This document shows positions 1-7,230 of a DNA stretch of 64,000 nucleotides, piece by piece (the stretch's first letter is position 1; the number at the start of each line of letters is the position of its first letter). A program made the translations under genes and the position numbers. A model generated the notes under the pieces. That model did not search any database and was not told the origin of the DNA. It worked only from the letters and a program-made list of their open reading frames with translations. This DNA is from CAVVUC01 sp963751395 (GTDB lineage: Bacteria; Verrucomicrobiota; Verrucomicrobiia; Chthoniobacterales; Chthoniobacteraceae): assembly GCA_963751395.1 (NCBI GenBank), contig CAVVUC010000001.1, positions 372,001 to 436,000 of the forward strand. The letters are read 5' to 3'.

Positions 1-1
1 A

Positions 2-583
2 TGGAACTCCAAATACGGTCCATACGGGTACGGCAATGGAGGCACGACCCTCGGCGTCGGACTGGCAATGGGGGCGCCCTATGGCAATGATTACACCAAC
101 GGCATCGTGGAGATTGCGATTCCCGATCTGCAAGGCGGAAACCTGCTCAGCGCGACGCTGACGGTGTATTCCGAGGGCTTTGGAACCGGCTACTATTACG
201 GCTCCGCAGGCATGTATTGGGTCGCGCCGTCGCTGGTGACGGGTGACCCGCAGGCGGACAGCATCGGCGCGATGCTGGGCGCTCCAAGCATCGCTTACGG
301 TCTTTGGGACAGCACCACCAATCAAGGGGCTGGCTGGTTTTCGTTTGACGTGACGGCCAATGTTCAAAGCGACGCCGCAGCCGGGCGCGCTTTTTCGACC
401 TTCATTCTCGGCGGCTCTCGGGATACCGGCGGCGGCATCCGCGCATCGGAGTATGGCAGCAGTTTCGGTCCTCAGATGACGATCGTTACGGATGCCACTG
501 CCGTTCCGGAACCTGCAACCTGGGGTCTGCTGGCGATGGGCTTCTGCTCTCTGAGCTTCATTCGCCGTCGCTTGCTCGCTTAA
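2..583 (+). CDS. PEP-CTERM sorting domain protein, 5' end outside window
   Basis: The frame is open from the window edge, so only the C-terminal 193 residues are seen and the signal peptide is missing. The visible part is Gly/Tyr/Ser-rich, with a phrase resembling DNRLRE-type secreted domains (FSFDVTANVQSDAAAGRAFSTFIL), and no enzyme motif was recognised. It ends in a textbook PEP-CTERM tail: VPEPATW, a hydrophobic stretch (GLLAMGFCSLSFI) and a basic end (RRRLLA). In known systems this tail is recognised by an exosortase, which processes and anchors the protein at the cell surface or in exopolysaccharide. No exosortase gene lies in the window. The frame is followed by a strong hairpin terminator. 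The sorting call is firm; the function is unknown. Confidence 0.85.
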   Translation, partial: WNSKYGPYGYGNGGTTLGVGLAMGAPYGNDYTNGIVEIAIPDLQGGNLLSATLTVYSEGFGTGYYYGSAGMYWVAPSLVTGDPQADSIGAMLGAPSIAYGLWDSTTNQGAGWFSFDVTANVQSDAAAGRAFSTFILGGSRDTGGGIRASEYGSSFGPQMTIVTDATAVPEPATWGLLAMGFCSLSFIRRRLLA

Positions 584-600
584 TCGGCAAACGTTTCCTC

Positions 601-643
601 AAAATGCCGAAGCCAGCCCACACGGCGCTGGCTTCGGCATTTT
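601..643 (+). terminator. Intrinsic terminator after the PEP-CTERM gene
   Basis: There are perfect 14-bp arms at 604-617 and 627-640 around a 9-nt loop. An A-run precedes the hairpin and a T-run follows it, so it could work in both directions. It lies 18 bp after the stop codon at 583. Confidence 0.85.
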
Positions 644-1329
644 CACGCAGCTCTGATTTTCTTGATAGGTGGGACAACGTATGTCCTGCCCTATTCGGCA
701 AAGTCTTGCGCCATGAATACAAATCATCGCAAAAGATTCTCCTGCGCAAAATGGCTTTCACCCGAGCGCGCCCGTGAAAAATTCAGCGCCCTCCGCGCGC
801 TGCTGAGTTCGCCAGCCCCAGTTGCGGTGCAGACGGAGTTCTACTTTCCGCAGGTGCGCGGAAGGGTAGTAAGACGCGGAGCCTGAGTCACTCACTCCGC
901 GCCGTCTCCAAGGGAGTCCCGCTTATTGGGCGCCAGTTCAAAGCCGCGATTCCACTCGGAACCTGTTCGACAGCGCCTTCTCGAGTGCCTCCGGATCAAA
1001 CAACTGTAATCTCGGTGTGATCGCCAGGTGCGGGATCAGTAGATTTTGATCCCGGATTTGTCCCGGCCAACGGTGATGAACGAGGCTCTCTTCTTTTTCA
1101 TGGGCATCCCAGCCTTGGGATGCCGTGTCATACGACTTCCACAGTCCGAGGGCAGGAATCCGATTGAGTGAAAGAGACTTCTGTTGAATGACTTATTGTG
1201 TTCGGTCCAGCATCCTGAAAGTACGATGGACATCAGCCGGTGGCGGAGCAAACGAAGTGAGCGGCAACCACCGGCCAATGTCCATGACGCCTCCGGAATC
1301 GAAATACAGCTCAAAATGGATGACACGCT
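644..1329. other. Intergenic stretch with no supported gene
   Basis: Short frames on both strands here have no recognisable motif, no plausible start context and no similarity that I can name. A 96-codon minus-strand frame (1036-1326) ends just beside the GH51 stop codon. It overlaps the palindrome at 1226-1285, which argues against coding. The stretch may hold decayed sequence. Confidence 0.5.
1226..1285. repeat. Long palindromic intergenic repeat
   Basis: The arms at 1226-1243 and 1268-1285 are 18 bp long with only two mismatches in the middle (core gccggtgg / ccaccggc, outer atggacat / atgtccat). They enclose a 24-nt loop that itself contains related gcggagc/gagcggc words. It looks like a dispersed extragenic palindrome. 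It lies about 45 bp past the stop codon of the GH51 gene and might also stabilise or end that transcript. Confidence 0.6.
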
Positions 1330-3324
1330 TTAATGGGCCGTCAGTTCCAAGACCGTGATCGACCAGGCTGGAAAAGTGCGGCTGAAGGTTGACGCCACGT
1401 TTTCCAATGGCTCGGTGACCGGGACGATCTTGGTCGGTTCGGTGATTGAGTTGGTCTCTTCAGGTCCGTTGGCGCGAAGAACGACGGCTTTTCCTTCCGC
1501 ACCGATTTTCGTCAAACCATTGAGCGCGATCTTTACAGGCCGGGCGGTGGGTCCGGGGTTGACCACTTTTAGAAACACCTTGCCGGTGTCGGTCTGCCGG
1601 GTCACGGAGTAGGGCAGGAACAGATCGGCGGCGCCTTTCAATTCCGACTTAGGCGTCACATCGCCGATATGGCTGGCGAACATCACCTGCGCGTAGTAGG
1701 CCGGCGAGCCATAACTCTCCAGGCCGTTGTAACCGATGAGGTCGGTCTTCCACTGCATGCCGCCGGGGTTCACGTTCACGAAGAGCGGCGCGTAGCAATG
1801 CATCACAATCAAGTCGGAGTTGCGCTCCATGCTGGTCATCCAAGCGGCATCGCCGAGCGCGCCCTGAAAGTTCGGGGTCGGCTGGCCCTCGCGGGTCGCC
1901 CATTCGCCGACGAAGACTTTCGGGCCGCTGCGGTCCATCCCGTCGTAGTGCGCGAGCATTTTGTAAAACTCCTCCGCCTTGCGGTAGTAATGATCGTCAT
2001 ACAAATCCGGCGTGCGGGTCTTGGCGGCGCGATCGGTGGCGATCAATTGCAGTTGGGGATACTTCGCTTTGAATGCGTCGTAGAATTGCGTGAAGCGGGC
2101 GTCGTAGCTGCCGGACTTGTCGAAGTAATCTTCGTTGCCGATTTCTACGTAGGTGAGTTGGAACGGTTCGGGGTGACCGTGCGTCGCGCGCTGGGCTCCC
2201 CAGTAAGTGGTCTTCGCGTCGCCGGTCAGGTATTCCACTTCCTCCAGAGCTTCCTGCACGTAGTAGTCCAGCAACGGGCCGGGCTCCACGGGTTGCTGGT
2301 GCAGGGAGTAACCGGCGAAAACAGCCAGCACCGGCTGCGCGTGGAGATCCTCGCACCAGTTCATGAATTCCAGCAGACCCATGCCGTCCGTGGAGCGGTA
2401 TTTCCAGCAACTCGGATGTCCCGGCCGGAACGGCAGCGGCCCCACGGTGGCCTTCCAGTCGAAGCGTTCCCACAGGGTGTTGCCCTCCACATAATTTCCG
2501 CCCGGGAACCGGAGAAACTTCGGCTTCATGGCAGCGAGCTTTTCCATGATGTCCACCCGAAAGCCGTTGGGCCGGTTGTTGTAGGTGGGCGGGAAAAGAG
2601 AGACGAGGCTCAGCCAGAATTTGCCCTTGTCCTGCGCGGAGATCACGAAGCGGTTGTCCGTCGAAGGGGTTACATCCGCTCCGGTGGTCAGCGTGAGTTC
2701 GAACTTCTGCCATTGTTTGTTGACGGCAGGTGTCTCGGCGTGGGCATACAGTTTCGAGCCGTCGGCGCTTTCCAGGCTGACACGCAGCGGAGCGGAAAAG
2801 GGCGCGCCTTCCTCCGCGCCGGTCTTCCGGTTTTTGGTCACCATGTCGCCCTTCACGTAGAAGGAAACCCGGTAGGTGGTGTTGGGCTTAAGCGGAATCC
2901 CCCAGTAGCCGTCGTTCGCCACGCTGAATCTCTGCTCCGCGGTGGCGGCCTTGATTTCCAACTCGAGGCTGTTGGGCAGCTTGTCGGTGAGCGGGTGGGT
3001 GGATACCACGCGGATTTCTCCTTCGGCTCCGGCCTGTTTGATTGCCGACCAGTGGACAGGCTGATTGGCTTCATCGTCCCGGAAAACGCGGTTGCGAATG
3101 AGTTCGGCGTAGAGCCCGCCGTCGTAGGAGTAGTTGATCTCCTCGGTCATCAGGCCGTGCAGGATCGGGCTCACCGGAGTGGTGGGCGCCTTGAAATCAA
3201 TCTCCAGGACAGCGGCTGTTCCCAAAGCCGGGGCGCTTTGCACCGGAGACCCGGCTGCCGAAAGTGAAGAGAACGCCAGCACTGGTATCGCAAGAAAGGA
3301 CGGGAGGAACGCTTGAAATTTCAT
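1330..3324 (-). CDS. Secreted alpha-L-arabinofuranosidase, GH51
   Basis: A 664-aa protein predicted to release terminal arabinose from arabinoxylan, arabinan or arabinogalactan. I chose the ATG at 3324 because it begins a clear signal peptide (MKFQAFLPSFLAIPVLAF... cut near SAAG). The frame is open for 97 more codons upstream, but that part only translates a palindromic repeat. The family signature is visible: IGNEDYF with the acid/base Glu398, and VFVGEWATREG with the nucleophile Glu474. An N-terminal carbohydrate-binding-like beta domain precedes the (beta/alpha)8 barrel, and a C-terminal beta domain ends in ITVLELTAH. The length fits the roughly 650-aa bacterial/plant type of GH51. It diverges from the GH29 gene at 3801, and both fit a plant or algal glycan role. 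Other arabinosidase families are unlikely given both catalytic motifs. Confidence 0.9.
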   Translation of the reverse strand: MKFQAFLPSFLAIPVLAFSSLSAAGSPVQSAPALGTAAVLEIDFKAPTTPVSPILHGLMTEEINYSYDGGLYAELIRNRVFRDDEANQPVHWSAIKQAGAEGEIRVVSTHPLTDKLPNSLELEIKAATAEQRFSVANDGYWGIPLKPNTTYRVSFYVKGDMVTKNRKTGAEEGAPFSAPLRVSLESADGSKLYAHAETPAVNKQWQKFELTLTTGADVTPSTDNRFVISAQDKGKFWLSLVSLFPPTYNNRPNGFRVDIMEKLAAMKPKFLRFPGGNYVEGNTLWERFDWKATVGPLPFRPGHPSCWKYRSTDGMGLLEFMNWCEDLHAQPVLAVFAGYSLHQQPVEPGPLLDYYVQEALEEVEYLTGDAKTTYWGAQRATHGHPEPFQLTYVEIGNEDYFDKSGSYDARFTQFYDAFKAKYPQLQLIATDRAAKTRTPDLYDDHYYRKAEEFYKMLAHYDGMDRSGPKVFVGEWATREGQPTPNFQGALGDAAWMTSMERNSDLIVMHCYAPLFVNVNPGGMQWKTDLIGYNGLESYGSPAYYAQVMFASHIGDVTPKSELKGAADLFLPYSVTRQTDTGKVFLKVVNPGPTARPVKIALNGLTKIGAEGKAVVLRANGPEETNSITEPTKIVPVTEPLENVASTFSRTFPAWSITVLELTAH

Positions 3325-3461
3325 GAGGGTGGAAGCTTTAACAGAACTCAGAACAGCGAGGCAAGTGTCACGGGTGAATTCGTCAGGGCAAACGCAGCCA
3401 GGCAAATGTTGTGTTTGCGAGGCCGGGCACGGGTGTCTTGCGCTGAAGGCGCAACCTATTT

Positions 3462-3602
3462 CAGCCCAGGGCAACGCCCTGGGAACCCCATTATCGGACC
3501 AACAGCCCCGAAGGGGCGAAATAGCTGAACTCGCAGGGAATATTTCGCCCTTGCAGGGCTGGAAACTTCTTCGATCGGAACCCAGGGCGTTGCCCTGGGC
3601 TG
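3462..3602. repeat. Nested palindromic repeat element between GH51 and GH29
   Basis: The outer arms (3464-3483 and 3581-3600) share about 20 bp, and each arm is itself a palindrome built on cccagggc...gccctggg. An inner pair (agccccgaaggggcgaaata near 3508-3527 against tatttcgcccttgcagggct near 3541-3560) pairs with three mismatches. The whole unit could fold into one long branched hairpin of about 140 nt. When translated it gives a Pro/Gly/Cys-rich peptide that artificially extends the GH51 frame. No gene is supported elsewhere in 3325-3800. Confidence 0.75.
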
Positions 3603-3800
3603 GGTTATTATGCACCTTTGGTGCTCTTCATGATCTGAATGTGTTTGCCCTGATCCGCCCGGATGTCGGAGGTCAAGAATATCCATGCTTTGGTCAAGAA
3701 TGACCGTTCCCCAAGTTCGAAAGCCGGGCTACTCTGACCGTGCTTATCCAACCGAAATCATCTCCCTCCACTTAGCCACCACGCAGTTCGTTTTACCAAA

Positions 3801-5384
3801 ATGAAGATAACCACTCCTGCCCTACTGACCGCGCTGACTCTTGCATCGTTCATCCCATCGCAAGCACAGGACACCAAGCCCGACCCAATTGCCAGCCTCC
3901 CGATTGCGGACGGCCCTTTCAAGCCAACCGATGAATCATTCAAGCACTACCAGTATCCCGACTGGTTCCGCGACGCGAAGTTCGGGATGTGGGCGCACTG
4001 GGGACCGCAGGCCGTGCCGCGCCAGGGCGACTGGTATGCCAAGAAGATGTACAGCTCCGGCGGCGACGTGGACCCGAAGACCGGCAAAGTCAGGGAGGCC
4101 GATCACGATTACAAATACCATGTCGAGCATTACGGGCATCCTTCCAAGTTTGGTTACAAGGACATCATCCCGCTTTGGAAGGCGGAGAAATGGGACCCCG
4201 ACCAACTCATGGCTCTCTACAAGAAAGCCGGCGCGAAATACTTCGTCAGCATGGGATCGCACCACGACAACTTCTTTCTCTGGAACTCAAAGCTCCATCG
4301 TTGGAACGCCGTGAACATGGGACCGAAGAAGGACGTGGTCGCGCTCTGGCAGAAGGCCGCCAAAAGAGAAGGGCTGAGATTCGGCGTCTCGGAGCATCTC
4401 GGGGCCAGCTTCACTTGGTTCCAGACGAGTCATGGCGCGGATAAGACAGGACCTATGGCCGGAGTCCCCTACGACGGCAATGACCCGCAGTATCAGGATC
4501 TCTATCACGCCAAGGCCGCGCCGGATGACACCGGCTGGCTAACCAAGAACCCTGTGTGGCAGCGCGAGTGGTTCGATTGCATCAAGGAGTTAATCGATAA
4601 CTACCAGCCCGACCTCCTTTACTCCGACAGCTCGCTGCCCTTCGGCGACGTGGGCCGCAGCATGCTGGCTCACTTTTACAACCAGGACATCGCGAAAAAC
4701 GGCGGCAGGCTCGAGGCGGTTTACAACTGCAAACAAGCCTCCGAAGGCAAATGGGTCCGCGACATCGAGCGCGGCGTGGCGGAGGGCATCAGCCCCGAGC
4801 CCTGGCAGACCGACACCTCGATCGGCGACTGGTATTATCGGACCGGACAGAAATACAAAAGCGCCAGCGAGATCGTCCAGATGCTTACGGACATCGTGAG
4901 CAAGAACGGCAACCTTCTTATCAACATCGTGCAGACTCCCGAAGGCGACCTGGAGCCCGACATGCTCAAGACGCTGGACGAGATCGGCACATGGATCGCG
5001 GTCAACGGCGAAGGCATCTACAGCACCCGCCCGTGGAAGGTCTTTGGCGAAGGCCCGAGCACCCAGTCAAAGGAGAAGGGACACTTCGGAGGACTCAAGG
5101 ACGTGCCCGACAAAGGCTACACCCCGGAAGACTTCCGCTTCACGACCTCGAAGGATGGAAAGACGCTGTATGCCTTCTGCATGGGGACGCCAGCGGGCGA
5201 GATTCGAATCACCTCCCTCGGCCTCAATGCAAAACTGGCTGACAAGCCGGTGGCTTCCGTGCAGGCGCTGGGGAGCACGGAGAAGCTCGACTGGAAACAG
5301 GAGGCCGATGCCCTGGTGATCAAGCATCCGGCCAGCATGCCCGCATCGCCCGCGACCGGATTCAAGGTCACGTTTGAAAACTGA
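3801..5384 (+). CDS. Secreted alpha-L-fucosidase, GH29
   Basis: A 527-aa enzyme expected to hydrolyse alpha-L-fucose from the non-reducing ends of glycans by a retaining mechanism. It starts with a signal peptide (MKITTPALLTALTLASFIPSQAQ). The GH29 barrel follows, with the family phrases WFRDAKFGMWAHWGPQ near residue 54, KYFVSMGSHHDNFFLW near 145 and GNLLINIVQTPEGDLEP near 370. The nucleophile is probably Asp276 in LLYSDSS, where most family members have LWFD. The C-terminus is a small beta domain, and no extra binding module is seen. The gene stands alone; the palindromic repeat lies upstream and a small hairpin downstream. Two more GH29 units occur in the window, inside the 3296-aa protein and at 42393. 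Confidence 0.92.
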   Translation: MKITTPALLTALTLASFIPSQAQDTKPDPIASLPIADGPFKPTDESFKHYQYPDWFRDAKFGMWAHWGPQAVPRQGDWYAKKMYSSGGDVDPKTGKVREADHDYKYHVEHYGHPSKFGYKDIIPLWKAEKWDPDQLMALYKKAGAKYFVSMGSHHDNFFLWNSKLHRWNAVNMGPKKDVVALWQKAAKREGLRFGVSEHLGASFTWFQTSHGADKTGPMAGVPYDGNDPQYQDLYHAKAAPDDTGWLTKNPVWQREWFDCIKELIDNYQPDLLYSDSSLPFGDVGRSMLAHFYNQDIAKNGGRLEAVYNCKQASEGKWVRDIERGVAEGISPEPWQTDTSIGDWYYRTGQKYKSASEIVQMLTDIVSKNGNLLINIVQTPEGDLEPDMLKTLDEIGTWIAVNGEGIYSTRPWKVFGEGPSTQSKEKGHFGGLKDVPDKGYTPEDFRFTTSKDGKTLYAFCMGTPAGEIRITSLGLNAKLADKPVASVQALGSTEKLDWKQEADALVIKHPASMPASPATGFKVTFEN

Positions 5385-5410
5385 CGCGTAACACCATTTC
5401 TGAGAATCAC

Positions 5411-5434
5411 CGGACTTTTTGAAACCAAAGTCCG
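5411..5434 (+). terminator. Possible terminator hairpin after GH29
   Basis: An 8-bp stem (cggacttt / aaagtccg, 5411-5418 and 5427-5434) lies 27 bp after the fucosidase stop codon. No T-run follows, so this is a weak or factor-dependent candidate. The rest of 5435-5649 shows no gene. Confidence 0.35.
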
Positions 5435-5649
5435 TCCCGAACACCGTGGGCGTTCTCTGTGAGACGCCATCCCTGTGGCTGGCGACGTTGACCCCGGCCA
5501 CCGTGCGAGACGCCCGCCGCTTCACAGAAACGGCCTGCAACGCCATGTTCGAACTTGCGGCCTGCGATTGGGAATTGCCGGGCGCATCACCACGTTTTCC
5601 CTGACGACTTGCGGTGGCATCAAGCGGATGGTGAAACCGTAATCAGCTT

Positions 5650-5722
5650 CGCAGCGGAGAATGGGATTCAAGCCGGTCTCATAAGCCGGCCCCCGATGGT
5701 TCAACTCCATCCCCTGCGACCA
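5650..5722 (+). tRNA. tRNA-Met(CAU)-like sequence with an abnormal D arm
   Basis: The 3' half is convincing. The anticodon stem ccggt/gccgg surrounds the loop CTCATAA (CAU at 5680-5682), the T arm is gatgg-TTCAACT-ccatc, and the 3' end is ccctgcg-A-CCA with the CCA encoded. The acceptor 5' strand cgcagcg (5650-5656) pairs at six of seven positions. Only gaat-ggg-attc fits as a D arm, with a 3-nt loop instead of the usual 7-11. It may therefore be an unusual tRNA of the kind seen on mobile DNA, a decayed tRNA, or an attachment-site remnant. It sits at the edge of the decayed accessory region. Confidence 0.45.
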
Positions 5723-5762
5723 GCTTCAAACGAAAGCCCTCGCGCTGGAAACGGTGCGGGGG

Positions 5763-6740
5763 CTATTCCATGCGAACGAGATGCATCAGCGACCAAAGTC
5801 TGTAAGCCGCTTTCAGTGCTAACAGTGCTGATTCGCGCTGTTCCGTAAAGTCCTGACGAACGTCCATTATCGGCACCTGAATGCGGAGAGCGGCTGACTT
5901 CGTTGCCTTCACAAATCTCAACCCCTCCCGCAGTAATTGGGTATTCAGCGAAGTGAGTTCTTCAATTCGCGAGCCATGACCAGCCAACTGTAAATCGACG
6001 TGCCCGTATGGAAGCTTGTGGTGAAGTTCGCGTCCCTTTGAAAGGCCCTCCGGGCGGAAAGTCGCCCACGTCGAATCTGCGGGACGAGATTCGGTTCGGT
6101 TCAACCGCAACTCGGGGAAAAGTGCCTCGGAGTATTCCCAGTATTCCTCAAAGAATCGGGTCACGATAGGGTCCAATTTCCGTGAGTAACCGCGTCGCTG
6201 CTGCTCAATGGCTGCCAGGAGAAGGTTGCGCCTAAACTCTGTTCGGCGACCCGGCGGGAGATGGCCGAGCATCCATTCTTTGATTTGTTCGTAGCTGACA
6301 TTCGCTTGGTAGCCGGCGGCATTTGTTGCTGCCCCAAGGTAGCGTTCCGGTGCAACAATACAGGTAACGAACTCGTTCCAGTCTCCACCGGCGATTCCGA
6401 CACTCCCTCGACGATTGTAACGAACGGATTGTTCAGGTTGTGGCGGCGCGTCCACCTTGTTCTCTATCAGCACGGCGAGACGACCTTTGTCTGGATGTTG
6501 CGCGAGAACAAGGAGATCAGACTCGCCGTGCTCATTACTGACCGAATGCCACACTCCCACCAGGGTGAGCCCATCCAGTGGCCACGCAGTTGCCTTGCTC
6601 ACAATCCATTCAAAGAAACCGCGTTCTCCTTCAATCTCTTCCATCAACAGCAGATCAATATCGCGTTCCGCAACAGCTTCGATTCGAGGTTGGTCATCCA
6701 GCATCAACAAGTTGTCGCAGACAGCAGAGTAATCAGGCAA
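5763..6740 (-). CDS. PD-(D/E)XK nuclease-fold protein of unknown role
   Basis: A 325-aa soluble protein. The nuclease core is visible near the N-terminus: Asp75 in GESDLLVLA and Glu93/Lys95 in LIENKVDAP, followed by PEQ, with an upstream glutamate cluster (MEEIEGERGF, 33-42) that could supply the fourth acidic contact. This is the pattern of the large PD-(D/E)XK superfamily found in restriction, defence and repair enzymes. The C-terminal half, rich in Arg and Tyr (RRTEFRRNLLLAAIEQQRRGYSRK), has no motif I can name. No methylase or partner gene is adjacent, so it is not obviously a restriction system. The start is uncertain: Met13 (MLDDQPRI) is an alternative. It diverges from a phage-like gene 26 bp away. 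The fold call is good; the substrate is unknown. Confidence 0.6.
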   Translation of the reverse strand: MPDYSAVCDNLLMLDDQPRIEAVAERDIDLLLMEEIEGERGFFEWIVSKATAWPLDGLTLVGVWHSVSNEHGESDLLVLAQHPDKGRLAVLIENKVDAPPQPEQSVRYNRRGSVGIAGGDWNEFVTCIVAPERYLGAATNAAGYQANVSYEQIKEWMLGHLPPGRRTEFRRNLLLAAIEQQRRGYSRKLDPIVTRFFEEYWEYSEALFPELRLNRTESRPADSTWATFRPEGLSKGRELHHKLPYGHVDLQLAGHGSRIEELTSLNTQLLREGLRFVKATKSAALRIQVPIMDVRQDFTEQRESALLALKAAYRLWSLMHLVRME

Positions 6741-6766
6741 CTCCGATTTGACACCGGCAACAAGGC

Positions 6767-7072
6767 ATGTTGCTCAAAGACGAAAAAGCCGCCGACCTGT
6801 TCGCCATCGTTGCTGAGATTGCGGAACCGGTCATCTGGAACGGGCGCACCTACAAGGCGATCATCACCTCGATCGAATCCTCGGACACGCTGCAAATAGG
6901 CGGGTTTGGCGAGGACTACGATTTTACGGTCAAGATCGCGAAGGCGGCGCTTGGGAAGGCGAGGCCGAAGCTGCATGAGCCGATCCAGTTCGATGGGAAG
7001 ACCTATCGCATCGCAAGGGCCAGCGAATCGCCTGGTTATCCGATGGTCGCGCTCACGGTGCAATCGAAATGA
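6767..7072 (+). CDS. Small phage head-tail-like protein, isolated
   Basis: 101 aa, no signal peptide. The pattern IWNGRTYKAIITS ... GGFGEDYDFTVKIAKAAL ... PIQFDGKTYRIARASESPGYPMVAL resembles small head-tail joining or minor capsid proteins of tailed phages, and of related Gifsy-like prophages. The assignment rests on this overall pattern, not on a catalytic motif. The next phage-like frame overlaps its stop codon by ATGA, as in phage structural operons. No other phage gene is nearby, so this is probably the scrap of a prophage. Confidence 0.4.
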   Translation: MLLKDEKAADLFAIVAEIAEPVIWNGRTYKAIITSIESSDTLQIGGFGEDYDFTVKIAKAALGKARPKLHEPIQFDGKTYRIARASESPGYPMVALTVQSK

Positions 7073-7149
7073 ACACGGCCATCGAGTCTGCTTTCCTTGC
7101 CGCCGTGGTGACGCTGCCGGTGTTACCGGAGCCGTTGGTCCGAGTCTGA
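7069..7149 (+). pseudogene. Truncated phage-like ORF, 26 codons
   Basis: It starts in the ATGA overlap with the previous stop codon and reads MNTAIESAFLAAVVTLPVLP before stopping at 7149. The start resembles small minor-tail or tail-completion proteins, but the rest of such a gene is missing. The tight overlap supports a once-translated gene. It is too short for a function to be assigned. Confidence 0.35.
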
Positions 7150-7230
7150 TCGGCGGCGGTTGCGGGCATTTCGCGCCGACATTGACTTCATGTCGCCGCG
7201 TTGCTTTTCTCTTCGGCCTTTCAAGCCGCC

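Noticed and set aside
1036..1326. 96-codon minus-strand ORF
   Set aside because: It crosses the palindrome, has no recognisable motif and no clear start; not supported as a gene.
1669..3267. 532-codon plus-strand ORF opposite GH51
   Set aside because: Val/Arg/Gly-rich shadow; the GH51 catalytic motifs lie on the minus strand.
3325..3615. N-terminal extension of the GH51 frame
   Set aside because: It encodes only a palindromic repeat, and a perfect signal peptide starts at 3324.
5763..6740. Complete restriction-modification or defence system
   Set aside because: Only the PD-(D/E)XK protein is seen; no methyltransferase, helicase or partner gene is adjacent.
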